Below, piece by piece: positions 50,057 to 60,485 of a DNA stretch of 64,000 nucleotides. The notes under the pieces were generated by a model, which saw only the letters and a list, made by a program, of their open reading frames with translations, searched no databases and was not told where the DNA came from. The DNA lies in the NCBI GenBank assembly GCA_000469685.2, contig LS997562.1, forward strand, positions 33,873,715 through 33,937,714. The letters run 5' to 3'. Both the position numbers and the translations under genes were made by a program. Source of the stretch: Haemonchus contortus. Lineage: Eukaryota > Nematoda > Chromadorea > Rhabditida > Trichostrongylidae. Positions within the stretch are counted from its first letter, which is position 1. Every line of letters begins with the position of its first letter.

Positions 50057-53000
50057 GTAAGTCGCCCGATGACTTTTGATCGTCTTCATGCCGTTTCGGT
50101 CTTACTACTTACATCATATTACTGATAAGGTGTTATCAGTAACTTGGAACAGTTGCGGCAGCGCTCGGTGTTTCGCGAACTTTCGAAGGCACCCGTTTTT
50201 CCCTTAAAAGCCCTCCTGAATAGGAGGTTTTTTAGTCGTCAATTTGTCCGACTTTTCACTTGCTGGGCGATTATTCATGATTTATTTTTGCCTTAATTTT
50301 TATTGTAGAAGTTTTATAAGGCGTTACAATTTCCTATGCCATCTGCTCTGTGACTTTGACGAATTTTCGATGACATTTTTCTCTTCGTTTGCGACGAGGC
50401 TATCACTTATGTTCGATAATTTTATGTAAATGCCCCTTTGCGTGGTCTCTGTGGTCCTTCAATGGCAGGCACAAATCAATGCTCTGCTTGGGAAGATTTA
50501 AATTTTTCCTTCTCCCTCTCTGTAGTCATCAGCAATGAGATCTCACACCCCGAGAGAGCCCCTGATGAAAGGATTAAAGTGGTCCACCTTCGAGTTTCCC
50601 CATTTTTTTGGATCCCCACAGGGTTTTCCTCTTTTTTTGGTCACAGTTATTATCCAAACATATTGTGCCCTTCCCTATTAACACCCAGATGGCTCTACCA
50701 GTCACAACGCCCCCACTTTAACCAATACTGCTGCTGCCCTAATGGGCTAGGCCCACCATTGTTATGAACATTGGCTAATTTTTATTGGATATTTCGAACA
50801 CAACAATTTTTTCTATTCGGATTGGTACCACGTCACTGCCAGCACTGCCGATGGTTCTCCCTCCCGAGCCCCCCTACCACACATACATAACTATCTACCC
50901 CCGCATTCTCCAATCCATCGTGCCTACCTAGGTCTCTGACCCTACGCAGTGCCAGTTCTCCCAGTTCTCTACTGCCCAACTACCGTAATTGGGTACCGGA
51001 AAATCCGTATTTAATCCATCGGCGCGACAAAATCTACTCTGACTGGTGTTTGGGAAAAAGTAAAAAGTATCTGTGTCTTCTGTTCGTGTTCAGTGTTCTC
51101 ATTTCCATTGTGAGAGTGATTCATCAGCTGATTAGCCCAATGATTATTTCAGCTCACCGTGGCCCCTCATTCGCATAGCGGCTCATCATCGAGAAGCATG
51201 AAACACGAGGGACCGTATGTGGCGAGCATAACGGAACTCACACGAAAGCAGGTCAGTCCCCGGGTATTTTGGCTATTCTACCCAGCTTCTGTTATGGAAT
51301 ATCTCTTTTCCCTACCCCCATTCATACATAATCGTACTTTTGAAATTGATTACTCTGATGACGTTACCATCACCACCACAGTCTTTTTCTAAAAGTGCGT
51401 GGCATTCAGTTCCATGAGCTAGTTTGCATATGCAGTTAGACTCGCCCACATGTAGCCAGCCCCGGTAGAGGATAGACTGAATAGGACATGCTGGGGCTTG
51501 GGTAAAATGAACCAAAAGAAATTCTAATACCTACATTTTTGGATAAATTAATACGATTTGTTTCACTGAACTGATGACAAAACTTTTTTTCCCATTTGGG
51601 ACGTTTCTGTTCTGGCATCAGTTTCTTCCTTTTACTTTTTACCTATGCAAAAGTTCAATCGCCGCAGTTAATCTCTTTCTATACGATCCTTATCTTTCCC
51701 ACATGGGCAACACACTTGCTTGCTGCTGCTATTCTTCTTTGCTACAGTAATCTTTGCTGGCTTGGCTATATACTGTAGCCATTGATTCTTATTATCAAAT
51801 GCAATTATGAATGTAAATTAGCAGGCACTAGAGAGTTCCTAAAATAGATCAGATCTCCTTGGGACTTCAGTGGGAGCTATAATTCCCCCACTTGCAGCTC
51901 AAGACCAAATATTCAAGTCATTCAATCCATCAACCCTCTGGGAGAGTGCCCAGAGAGGGGCCATGGCGATTTCTCAGTTTGATTCCCGGTGTTGTGATCG
52001 TTTACCAAGCCGATTTTTCCTAGAAATTTTGTTGAAGCCATGCAAAATGCCTTCGCCACCAGCTCCTTACTAGTAATTGCTTCACTCGTACTGGTTTATA
52101 TCCCCCTGAATTACTCCTTTCCCCCAGAAAATCCTCCCAAGTGCTTCTTGGAAATTCTTGCACCAGCCAGTCATCATCCATCTCATTCATTTCATCAGAT
52201 TCCATAAATATCCGAGCTGCAGCTGCTCTGAAGCCTGATGCTTACCTAATCATTCCATGAACGCCTCTTTATTGCTGCCTATGGCAATGACGCGTGATTA
52301 CGTCGGTATTTCCCCCCATTTTCCCAATTTCCCCCTCCCAGTCACGTCTGAAGTGGTACTGCACATTCAGGCTCGTAGGTGGGAATGTGGACCCTTTGAT
52401 CTGGACCACCCTGAAAATGAATGAGCCCATGAATTACTTCTGGGAAACCTTTCCCGAATCCCATAAATGGATTGATTTATTCGTGTAGCGCTCAGTGGTA
52501 ATTAGTTTGGTCAAAGTGTAAGGTTGTGTATCATCTATTAAAAGGCTACCGTATCCTGCCTAGTAAGCACGACATCTCCCATTAGAGGAATGACGTGATA
52601 TTGAGTAGTAAAAAGTCTTTCTTCGAAGTACATATTTCCTCTGTACTTTGCTTTTTTCGGTGGGTACGCGGGTAGCGACAAAAGGGGAAAAGCTGAACAG
52701 CGACATAACCTCGTCACAGCTTATCTATAATTAAAACCAATTACGTCATTTATTTCCGGGTAACTCGTCCAAAGCGCCTGGTACGACATCTCTCATCCTG
52801 GTACAAATTTCTACTTGCATATTTCAAATGAATTCATACACTTATTTGGTGAATTCGTTTTGATTGACAGACTCGGAGGCCCTATGACACCACCAATGGC
52901 ACGTATGAATGGGCACGGCATGATTGCCCTTTACTGAGTTTTTGGTGGTAATGGTAAATGTAGTGGTGGGTAAGAAACGATTCAGGGGACATTTCCTGGC

Positions 53001-56000
53001 ACTAAGCCATTTTCAGTCATAATGACGCCATCGAAAGATACTCAGTATGGGGTTGCCGTTAGTCCTCCCTCCTATGGAAGAATAATGATCGGCGACAAAA
53101 ACAAAAGGTGGTATCACCGTGGGTGGTCTGCGCGGGGATACCTCTTTCACCTACGACTTACCTAACATAATTTATTTCTTTCACATCAACCCATCTACTC
53201 ACTTTATCCTTGAATTTCAGGGTAAAGGTCTCTATAGGAGATTGAAGGATGCTGTATTTCATCGATTTCAGATTGATCGTCTTCGCACCGTCCTCAACGA
53301 GACGGTGGAGATCCATGGGAAAGGAAATTTCCCAACGATTTCGGCTCGTCTTATTGATATCATCTCATGTGTGAGGGATAAACTCAGGTTTGTGTTTTCA
53401 CCCACCTATTTCTGTATATACATATTTTTCTATTTCCGGCTTGGTTACCTTATTAGATTACCATGAATACGTTTGAGTAATGAATCTCAGTCAAGCCCCA
53501 TTTCTAAGAATCCCCTCAGCTTCCGCGTCATTTCAATAAGCATATGCAAGGGAAGCCAAGGGGGTTTTTTACCCGATGCTCATCTAGATGGTAAGGGTAA
53601 TAAATCTAATCATTCTGTATATGAGAGAATTCTGAATGACGTCATTTCGTGATAGATCGGATGGATTGTTACCATTTGATGATGGGGTGAAGGTACGGTA
53701 CCGATCTGGTGATGGGAAGGCACATCTTCAACTGTGTTCACCTAGTAGATAGACCCAAAAAGATGGAACCACTTACTTCATGAATTGGTAGGTAGGGTTT
53801 CCTGAGGCGTTGGAGCTTCTCAGTTCTTCTGGGAAGGATGGAACTCACTCGTCTCAGCATGAAGCTTCTCAGTCTTTCTGGGAAGGATGAACTCGCTCGT
53901 TTGAGCCCTTTTTCGTTTGTTCCATGAAATTCCACAAAATCACACCACCAGAGAGCTGGGAACCCTCCTACGTGCATGAAATATTCACGTTTAATAAGCG
54001 CACCTAATGCTTGCGTGGGTTTCTTCGAAGGCAGTGGCTGATGAAGTAACCAATCGGTCTTTGTACTGTAACCTATGGTCCCAGATGAAGTACTGGGAAT
54101 GAACGGATCTGTATAAATCCTGAATACTTTCAGAGAAGCTGGCATGCCCCCAAAATCGGTGAAACTCAATGGAGGTGCGGCTTCGCATGTCGCTTCAGCT
54201 GACGATTTCTCTTACGCTGATCTTGATCTCATTTTCCCGATGGAGGTAGAGAATTCGGACAGTTTTGATAAGGTACGTCTACGTTTCTGGAAACCTCCTC
54301 ATCCTTCTGACAGCCCCAAAAGCAATCTGATCACCTTAGGACGAGATTTCAAGAGCAACCGATAAATCGTCCGAGTTTTCAGGTTCGCGAAGCTGTATTC
54401 GATACCATCATGGATATGATGCCATCCGCAAATAAAACGAAAATCAACGCTGACACTTTGAAAGATGTTTACATCGGCAAGATGGTGAAGGTTGGTCCTT
54501 GGTTACGAACTATATTAGTCGAATGAAATAGTCGGAGGCCAAGCTACTTCGCGGCAACTCGTCCATTTGTTTAGGTGTCTGGTGAGGACGATCGCTGGTC
54601 GTTGTTCTCGCTACACAACGACTTTGGACGGTGTATCGAGCTGAAATTCGTCGATAAAATGCGTCGACAGTTCGAATTTTCCGTCGACTCGTTCCAAATC
54701 ACCCTCGATTCGTTGTTGGACGATTTCAACGCGCCTGAACCTAAGGTCTACATCGAAAGCATGTTCGGCGATGTGCATCAGGTAAGTTGACGACCATACT
54801 GGGTGTGACCCACCGTCGACAACTGAGCTCCTGAACGGACCTGTTCCAGGCGATGTCTCACCTGCACGAACGACTCATCGATACTCGCCGTCCTGAAGAG
54901 ATCCGTGGTGGAGGACTACTTAAATATTGTCATCTACTTACAAGAGGCTATAAAGCAGCTCGGCCATCAAAATGCCGGCAACTAGAGAGGTAAGCAGACG
55001 GGACCAAAAGATCGATGTCTTTTTTGCGTGTTGTGGGGAGGTTTGTGAAAGGGAGAAGACATGAAAGCGATCCCGAGTGGAGCTGTTCAACGCTGTTTAA
55101 TTGAGCATCACTCGTGCCCGGATAGATGATATCCTATGCTCATGAGCCAGTGATTCTAATTGATGTGTAGATATCGTTGGGAAGTTTTTCTCATGAATTT
55201 GATTCGGGATTTCCGTGAAAAACATCCCATTTGGGAGAGAACTTTGAAGTTTACTTAATAGCGTACTTTAGGTACATGTGCTCTCGCTTCTTCATCGACT
55301 TCCCTGATGTAATGAGCCAAGAGCAAAAGTTGAGGACTTATCTGGACAATCATTTCGGCTCGAACAATGACCAGGTTCGTTTGTACAGAAGTTTTCCCAG
55401 ATCATGAGACTCTTCTCTCCATAGCAACGGCAGCGGCCCATAGCTCGACCTATGATCAGGAAAGCTGTTCAAACAGTTCCACTGTATAGCCAGTGTTGTC
55501 ATCTGACTGGTTCCGTTATGGGCGAACTCGGGACCTACCCACATGGGACGGATAACGGCATGGATACTCTAGGAAATGGGTCCATCTGCCGTAAAGAACC
55601 TCTAGTGTAGCGCCGAAAACGCGATCACCTTTGCGTTCTCCTACATGGGGAAGGCGACATGGTGGCAGCAGTTTATTTTGCTTTGGGAACCAACGCTAGA
55701 GTGCAATATTTAGCTCCAAGGACATCACGCTTCATGTAAATGCCCTTGGTTGAAAAAGCTAAGAAAACCTAATCTTTCAGTGAATAGCCACGAAGGGCTA
55801 TTTATAGTAGCTCCGGAAGAACCAATTTTGTATGACGCAGTGTGAAATCAGAAGCTGTTAGCTCTCTCGGCCGACGTGTAATGACGTTAGTCCAGTAGCG
55901 GTCTTTTACGGGGAAAATGGGCTATCGTGCGGGGAGAATTTGGTGGGCGAATTGGTACGGGAAAAACCGTTTTTTGGGGGATCCCCCGTCGTACAATCGG

Positions 56001-58109
56001 GCTCGAATCTCTTCTGATTTACGACTGATCGGGCCGAACGACCATGGAACCATCAACTTAGCTCACCAGCCGCCTACGTCCATGGAGTTTTTCTCAGAGT
56101 AACAACTTGGCTCCATCCTATTGGACTGGGCTAGAGTTTGGGTAGTCGAACCAGCTCGAAAAAACTAGCTCTTGGGTTGTAATTAGTTGAACAATGATGT
56201 CTTCTGGCGGCCAAATTCTGCCTCTTTCTGCCCTTTGAAGCTTTTGTTGTGGACGTGGAGTTCTGGAACAACGAAGCTCCCCAGATGGAATTCATTTCTG
56301 AGCCGATGACGTGATGTTTTCCTTCTTAACAAAAGCCATACATTCTAACAATAGGTCGTTATGCATAATTACTTGTTAGAAAGCAGCTGGATGACGGAAT
56401 AAGTAATAAGGGGAGGTAATCAGGGAGAAATTTATGCCCTAGCGCTATAGTACCCAGATCATACCTACTCTGAGATGATTTACTGACTTCACTTCGAGCC
56501 TTCTGGAACTTAATCTTATGACAATCAGTGTGTTGCATAGCGGAGAGAAACTCCCACTCCCACTCCATCCCACAAAAGCCCTTCAGGGATCAATTTCGCT
56601 TCGAGAGCTCTTTCATGGAGCTGTATGATATTTCTGGGGCCATTCATATCTCTTGCGCCAGAAAAATCTAAAGCGGGGACCCCAGCAACATTACTACCAG
56701 ACCACCCATGGGAAGGGTACTGTAACAACATCCTGAAGCCTATTCAAGCATGGATCTCAACGTTCCCATGAGTTTCACTGCATCGGTGAGCTGTCACGAG
56801 GCTAATTTCGACGCTCTTCCTCGCTATGTTTGTCTTCGCTCGCTTTCGCCGCATGCGCGGCATTTCCGTGGTCGCGCGACGGTCGTTGAATGGCGAAACA
56901 GTCGCGCGACGTTGCCAGAGGCGGCGTTGCAGAATCTCATTACGCTTGCCATGACATCATCCCCGGACGCCGTCCTCATCGAGATGAAATGAACACACAC
57001 GCTCGCGGGCGGTCAGCCTTGCCTAGGAAAGCCTTCCGGCCATTAATCGCCATCTATCACTAAACGTCACGTGGTGGTGGTCCCTGGAAGGAAGCCATCA
57101 GCCCCATAACTCATTGGCAACGTAGTCCTTTTTCTGATGGGGCGTAGGTGTGTAGGCGTAATTATCCACCAATCCATTCACCAGTACGCCCCTGGGAGCC
57201 AAGATTCCATCAGAGGACCTCGAGCTTTTTACTTTCCGTTAATGCCCACCCATGCTTGGCAGTTGGTACACTCCGGGGTTGAGCGGGGGCTTTTTCAAGG
57301 AGGGCCGTATGCCTCAGTGAAGCTGCCTTCGCATGCTGCATGTGGATATGTGTTTGCGTCGTCCGAGCCCGAGCCCGAGCAAAGCCCGACCACATCGATA
57401 ATTTGTCTTCTCTGTCTGTTCATTAGTAGATAGCAAGCGGTAACGGAAAATATTTGGCTGATGAATTCTGACGGTGCATGGTGGAGAGCGGAGCCCATTA
57501 TCTAACTAGAATGTCACAAAATCCAGCTATTCAATCAGGAAGCAAATGTTTCAGTGGTCAAGTTCGGGTGATGAGACCGATTCGGAGGCGTCAACCAGTC
57601 AGGCACCGTCAACGATACTGGCACAGAGTCAAGCCAAATATGACTTCTTAATGCTTCTGCATCGTGTAGTCAGTGAAAGTACGGTATGCCTGATGAGCCA
57701 TGAAAGACGTCAGACGTTGGTGATGATCGACCGACTCGCATTTCAGGTAAGATCGCTTTAGTTTTTCCGGTCACTTCAGTCCTCATTCGCGGTGCTTTCG
57801 GCCCCAGTCAAGCCCCATTTGTCTAATTGCCAGCCGGCAAACTTCGCTTCAGTTGCCTTAACAGGCAACAAGCTTTTTGAGTTTTTTCCAGCTAATAGCG
57901 CCTTTCTAGCAGAAAAATGAAGCTTGACTGGGCAGCAAAGTGCAGTCACAATTTTTCCCTTTTCTCCTTTGAAAACAATAAATTCAATCCGCCGTTTTCA
58001 GGTATCTCTGAGTATTTACAATCCACAGAATACCGTTGCCGGTCATACACCACGTACAACACTCTTTTACCTCCCACGTAATACAACGCAGTGGATACCG
58101 GTAGTCTGA
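50009..58109 (+). CDS. tent-5: TENT5/FAM46 family non-canonical poly(A) polymerase, complete ten-exon gene
   Basis: Predicted cytoplasmic nucleotidyltransferase that adds adenosines to mRNA 3' ends; family members stabilise mRNAs for secreted proteins. Joined exons: 50009-50056, 51153-51251, 53221-53387, 54134-54272, 54383-54490, 54575-54781, 54850-54989, 55272-55374, 57555-57746, 58002-58109. Total is 1311 nt, 436 residues plus stop; all introns are GT-AG and phases agree. Seen in the product: IHGKGNFPT (about 82-90), LNGGAASHV (116-124), the metal-binding pair D134/D136 in DLDLIF, E209 in IELKFVD (third carboxylate by family analogy), [53 protein letters not shown], and a C-terminal WIP. 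These are the defining TENT5 blocks in the right order, at the usual length (vertebrate paralogues about 390-440). An in-frame TGA at 49988 precedes the start, so ATG 50009 is the first in-frame start. A second possible start is ATG 51198 (residue 32). Confidence 0.93.
50119..50142. promoter_or_regulatory. Mirrored pair of ACTGATAA GATA-factor sites in tent-5 intron 1
   Basis: A perfect 10-bp inverted repeat (TTACTGATAA / TTATCAGTAA) with a 4-nt GGTG spacer, 62 nt after the exon 1 donor. Each arm contains ACTGATAA, which matches the extended consensus of intestinal GATA factors of the ELT-2 type in C. elegans. Occupancy is inferred. As RNA it could also form a short hairpin. Confidence 0.4.
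51153..51251 (+). CDS. tent-5: tent-5 exon 2
   Basis: Follows TGATTATTTCAG and ends at CAG|GTCAGT, 33 codons, phase 0 to 0. It encodes a Ser/His-rich N-terminal segment ([11 protein letters not shown]). The internal ATG at 51198 could start a 405-residue form if this acceptor is used for spliced-leader trans-splicing, which is common in nematodes. Confidence 0.7.
53221..53387 (+). CDS. tent-5: tent-5 exon 3, start of the conserved core
   Basis: Acceptor TGAATTTCAG, donor CAG|GTTTGT, 167 nt, phase 0 to 2. Encodes residues 50-104 plus two bases of R105, including [20 protein letters not shown] and the following NFPTI, which match the first conserved TENT5 block. Confidence 0.92.
53811..53900 (+). 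repeat. Tandem duplication, 48-nt period, in tent-5 intron 3
   Basis: GAGCTTCTCAGTTCTTCTGG and GAAGCTTCTCAGTCTTTCTG begin two copies that both continue GGAAGGATG, then AACTC and GCTCGT/ACTCGT. Confidence 0.65.
54134..54272 (+). CDS. tent-5: tent-5 exon 4, catalytic loop and metal-binding aspartates
   Basis: Acceptor ATACTTTCAG, donor AAG|GTACGT, 139 nt. Completes R105 and encodes 106-151, with LNGGAASHV and DLDLIF. D134 and D136 are the paired catalytic carboxylates. The helical hG[GS] motif reads GG here and GS in vertebrate paralogues. Confidence 0.95.
54383..54490 (+). CDS. tent-5: tent-5 exon 5
   Basis: Acceptor GAGTTTTCAG, donor AAG|GTTGGT, 36 codons, phase 0. Encodes [14 protein letters not shown] through [10 protein letters not shown], equivalent to the vertebrate block ending in LKEAYVQKMVK. 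Confidence 0.95.
54575..54781 (+). CDS. tent-5: tent-5 exon 6, third catalytic carboxylate and SVDSFQI core
   Basis: Acceptor TTTGTTTAG, donor CAG|GTAAGT, 69 codons. Encodes [16 protein letters not shown] with E209, and [19 protein letters not shown], the most conserved stretch of the family. Confidence 0.96.
54850..54989 (+). CDS. tent-5: tent-5 exon 7
   Basis: Acceptor CTGTTCCAG, donor AG|GTAAGC, 140 nt, phase 0 to 2. Encodes [20 protein letters not shown] and then [10 protein letters not shown], the conserved [12 protein letters not shown] signature. Confidence 0.95.
55272..55374 (+). CDS. tent-5: tent-5 exon 8
   Basis: Acceptor GTACTTTAG, donor CAG|GTTCGT, 103 nt. Completes R303 and encodes [12 protein letters not shown] and LRTYLDNHF, both family-diagnostic. 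The following intron is the longest in the gene (2180 nt). Confidence 0.95.
56750..56992 (+). CDS. Unrecognised 80-codon ORF inside tent-5 intron 8
   Basis: ATG to TGA, Arg/Ala-rich, CpG-rich, overlapping the two GTCGCGCGAC palindromes. I do not recognise the product. It could be an alternative exon (a GGTGAGC donor lies near 56785), a nested small gene, or a CpG-rich regulatory patch that happens to be open. The third option is at least as likely. Confidence 0.15.
   Translation: MDLNVPMSFTASVSCHEANFDALPRYVCLRSLSPHARHFRGRATVVEWRNSRATLPEAALQNLITLAMTSSPDAVLIEMK
56871..56910. promoter_or_regulatory. Two copies of palindrome GTCGCGCGAC, 30 bp apart, in tent-5 intron 8
   Basis: GTCGCGCGAC, a self-complementary decamer, occurs at 56871-56880 and 56901-56910 within a CpG-rich patch (about 56810-56950) in the longest tent-5 intron. 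Phasing near three helical turns suggests a dimeric protein site, but no factor is recognised. Confidence 0.3.
57555..57746 (+). CDS. tent-5: tent-5 exon 9
   Basis: Acceptor AATGTTTCAG, donor CAG|GTAAGA, 64 codons. Begins with an acidic Ser/Thr-rich linker ([12 protein letters not shown]), then [20 protein letters not shown] and MSHERRQTL, the last conserved TENT5 block. Confidence 0.95.
58002..58109 (+). CDS. tent-5: tent-5 exon 10, terminal exon
   Basis: Acceptor GCCGTTTTCAG, 36 codons including TGA. Encodes [15 protein letters not shown] through NTTQWIPVV, aligning with the vertebrate Tyr/Pro-rich tail that ends in W-L-P. Confidence 0.88.
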   Translation, partial: VSLSIYNPQNTVAGHTPRTTLFYLPRNTTQWIPVV

Positions 58110-60171
58110 TCAATCATCAATCGTAATAATCTATCACTAATAACTCCCTAATAATCCTAATAATCATGTGCATCATCTATGCACCTCTGATCGGGTCTGC
58201 CCACATCCGATTAGCGGATGTGAGCCTGCTGCGCGCGCTCGTGGTCGCCATATCGATTGGTCAGCCGGCGCGCGCGCGTACTTCCACGTTTTCCTCGCGT
58301 AGTGTGTTCGTCGTACTTCTCCTCTCGTCTCTCCTCGTCCTCGTTGTCCGTCCTCCTCCTCAGACCGGATAGTATACGCGGTCGTCTCGTTCAGCGTTGT
58401 TGTACTGTGCCTCTTTGAATTTCTCATCCCTCCCTTCATAGTGCTAATTCGAGTACACCGACATGTCACTTGTTTGAATACGAATGTACTTCTTATATTT
58501 ATTATTATTATAATATGGATATATCTATGTATACATATACATATATACACATGTGTATTACACCTGCTGGGGTCGCTTCTTGTAGTGTACTGCTCCTCCT
58601 CCTGCTCCTCCTCTAAGTTTTTTCCTCGTTATTCTGTCTCGAAGTAGAGCCTTAGTAGTACTGTATGTGTTTGTCCATGAGTCCAACGATTCAACGACAT
58701 GGCAAGGTGCTTGACAAAGCAATTGGCACTCCTGCACATTACTCCTCCTCTTCGCCTATGTGTTGACTAGTATCAGAGCTCTTGAGTATCAATTTCTTAG
58801 TGATTCGTTTTGTGCTAAGCCTCATCATCAATTTTCAGTTCTCTACTACAGTTGGCAATAGGCCAAATGTGACCCCTGACAGAGATACTCTAGTGAATTT
58901 CCCATAGTAGTAAATTTTGTTAAGATGTTAGAGTACGGTAGAACATGATGATGATTCAATTCTGGCCTATGGCAGGGATAGCCCCTCAGGCCTCCAGCGG
59001 CAGCGCAGGGGGGCCATCAAATACGACGGTCCATGTCCGGCCAAAATAATGATCGTATGTGATGTACAAATGTGTGTAAAGAGTTTCATTGTCGGCATAT
59101 TTATTTGGCCTAGAGATAGCATTTTTTCGTTCGTTTGTTTCGAAGTAAACAAAAAAGATCCGGTCTAAATATTTCGGGCAAAATGTTTAATCTCTTTTTT
59201 TCGTTTCGTTCGTTTCCTCCCTCTCTGTCTCACTCACTCAACCGTTACGCTGTTACACTGATTTCGTATGACATATGCGCGTGCGTATGCGCCGCGAGCG
59301 TGTTTGTGGTGCGCGCTCGTCGTGACGGGGGGCGAATTTCGCTGAGTATGAACGCTACTTGGAGTGAGCACGTGAATTTTATGATTTTGACGAGCGACAC
59401 CACATCACGTTATGATTCTTTCTTTCTACTATATACATGTATCTGTCTATATTCTGAATCATTTCGGTTGGGTCGCTGACGTGTATGTTTGAATCACGCG
59501 GGAATTCAAACAACAATCAGTCAGCTCTATGTATACTGTACAATCCGTTTCCCCTCCTTGTTCGTCTCTTTCCGCGGGACTTAGCTTCTCTTTGTATTGT
59601 TGTTCCCTGTTAAAAAATAAAGGAAGCGAAATGGAAATAAACGATTGTGGTTTGCTATGTGTTCGTTTTTTTGCTGTGAAGAACTGGAACCTTTCGCTCT
59701 CGAAAAACCGCTGAAGAAAGGCAGTCGCCTTGTGGTTGAGGCTGGCCAAATCGGGTAAGCCACAACTTCAATCGCTGCGAACTCATCCCTTTCAACAAGT
59801 GGTATAGGTTTTAGGAGCAAGAGAAAAATGAGGAAAAAAGCTAGAACTAGTAAAACTAGAGGGAAAAAAGTTAGTAAACTCTATCTGTAGGTTTTGGCGA
59901 TGGGATTTCAAGTGAGAAAAGGGTTGGCGTAAGGTCTGAAAGATCACGAAGTTCAAGAATCAATCTCGGAACTGGATTTGTCAGTCTGGCGCATTCTTAG
60001 AAGAACATTTCGAGGATTTACCAAGACCTTTCCAAAATTGAGATGAATCACAAAGGAAGGTATGACGACTACAGGAAGACTCAGCTTAGTCATAGATGTA
60101 AATTGCAATTGATTCCTGTTTGTAACTTGCAATTATACGGCGTTGAATACCCACAGAACAAATAAAAGGAT
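58110..60171. other. tent-5 3' flank, no gene seen
   Basis: Probable 3' UTR and intergenic DNA: AATAATC-rich start, CG-alternating runs at 58231-58275 and 59275-59315, a TATA/TACATA alternating run at about 58520-58555, and T-rich tracts. AATAAA-type polyadenylation signals occur at about 59610 and 59635, but none is close to the stop, so the UTR end is unknown. Open frames here are low-complexity pyrimidine artefacts. Confidence 0.5.
58202..58222 (+). promoter_or_regulatory. 8-bp stem hairpin in the probable tent-5 3' UTR
   Basis: CACATCCG / CGGATGTG with loop ATTAG, 93 nt after the stop codon. A small RNA structural element is possible; no family is recognised. Confidence 0.35.
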
Positions 60172-60468
60172 AACGTCTTTGGGCGTTAATCAATCTCGTC
60201 TGAGGGATGCGTCTCCTCATTCGACTTCCATCCAGAATCGTAGTGGCGTGATGAGTGCGTACGTGGCCTATACAATGACTTGCGGTGGCTAGCCGATGTA
60301 CAAATCAGTGCTTTTATCCTCCCAGACGAATCTGGTACCGATTAACCGACCCCGGAGGTATGGAAAGCATAGTTGGCCTAGGATGATATGAAACCGGGAT
60401 TCGAACCAGTCGCCATGCGTGTGTGATAGTGCGGCACTTGCTACTACACCAGACCTGCCCTATAACAC
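60172..60468 (-). repeat. tRNA-derived SINE, full length
   Basis: Minus-strand copy with GATTCGAACC in the head, CAATGACTTGCGGTGGC in the body (plus-strand reading) and the 3' end at about 60172. It is head-to-head with the next copy. Confidence 0.75.
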
Positions 60469-60485
60469 GGTAGAACTGAATAGGT

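Noticed and set aside
58173..58550. 125-codon minus ORF overlapping the tent-5 3' region
   Set aside because: It is antisense to the probable 3' UTR and made of low-complexity runs (Ile- and Arg-rich).
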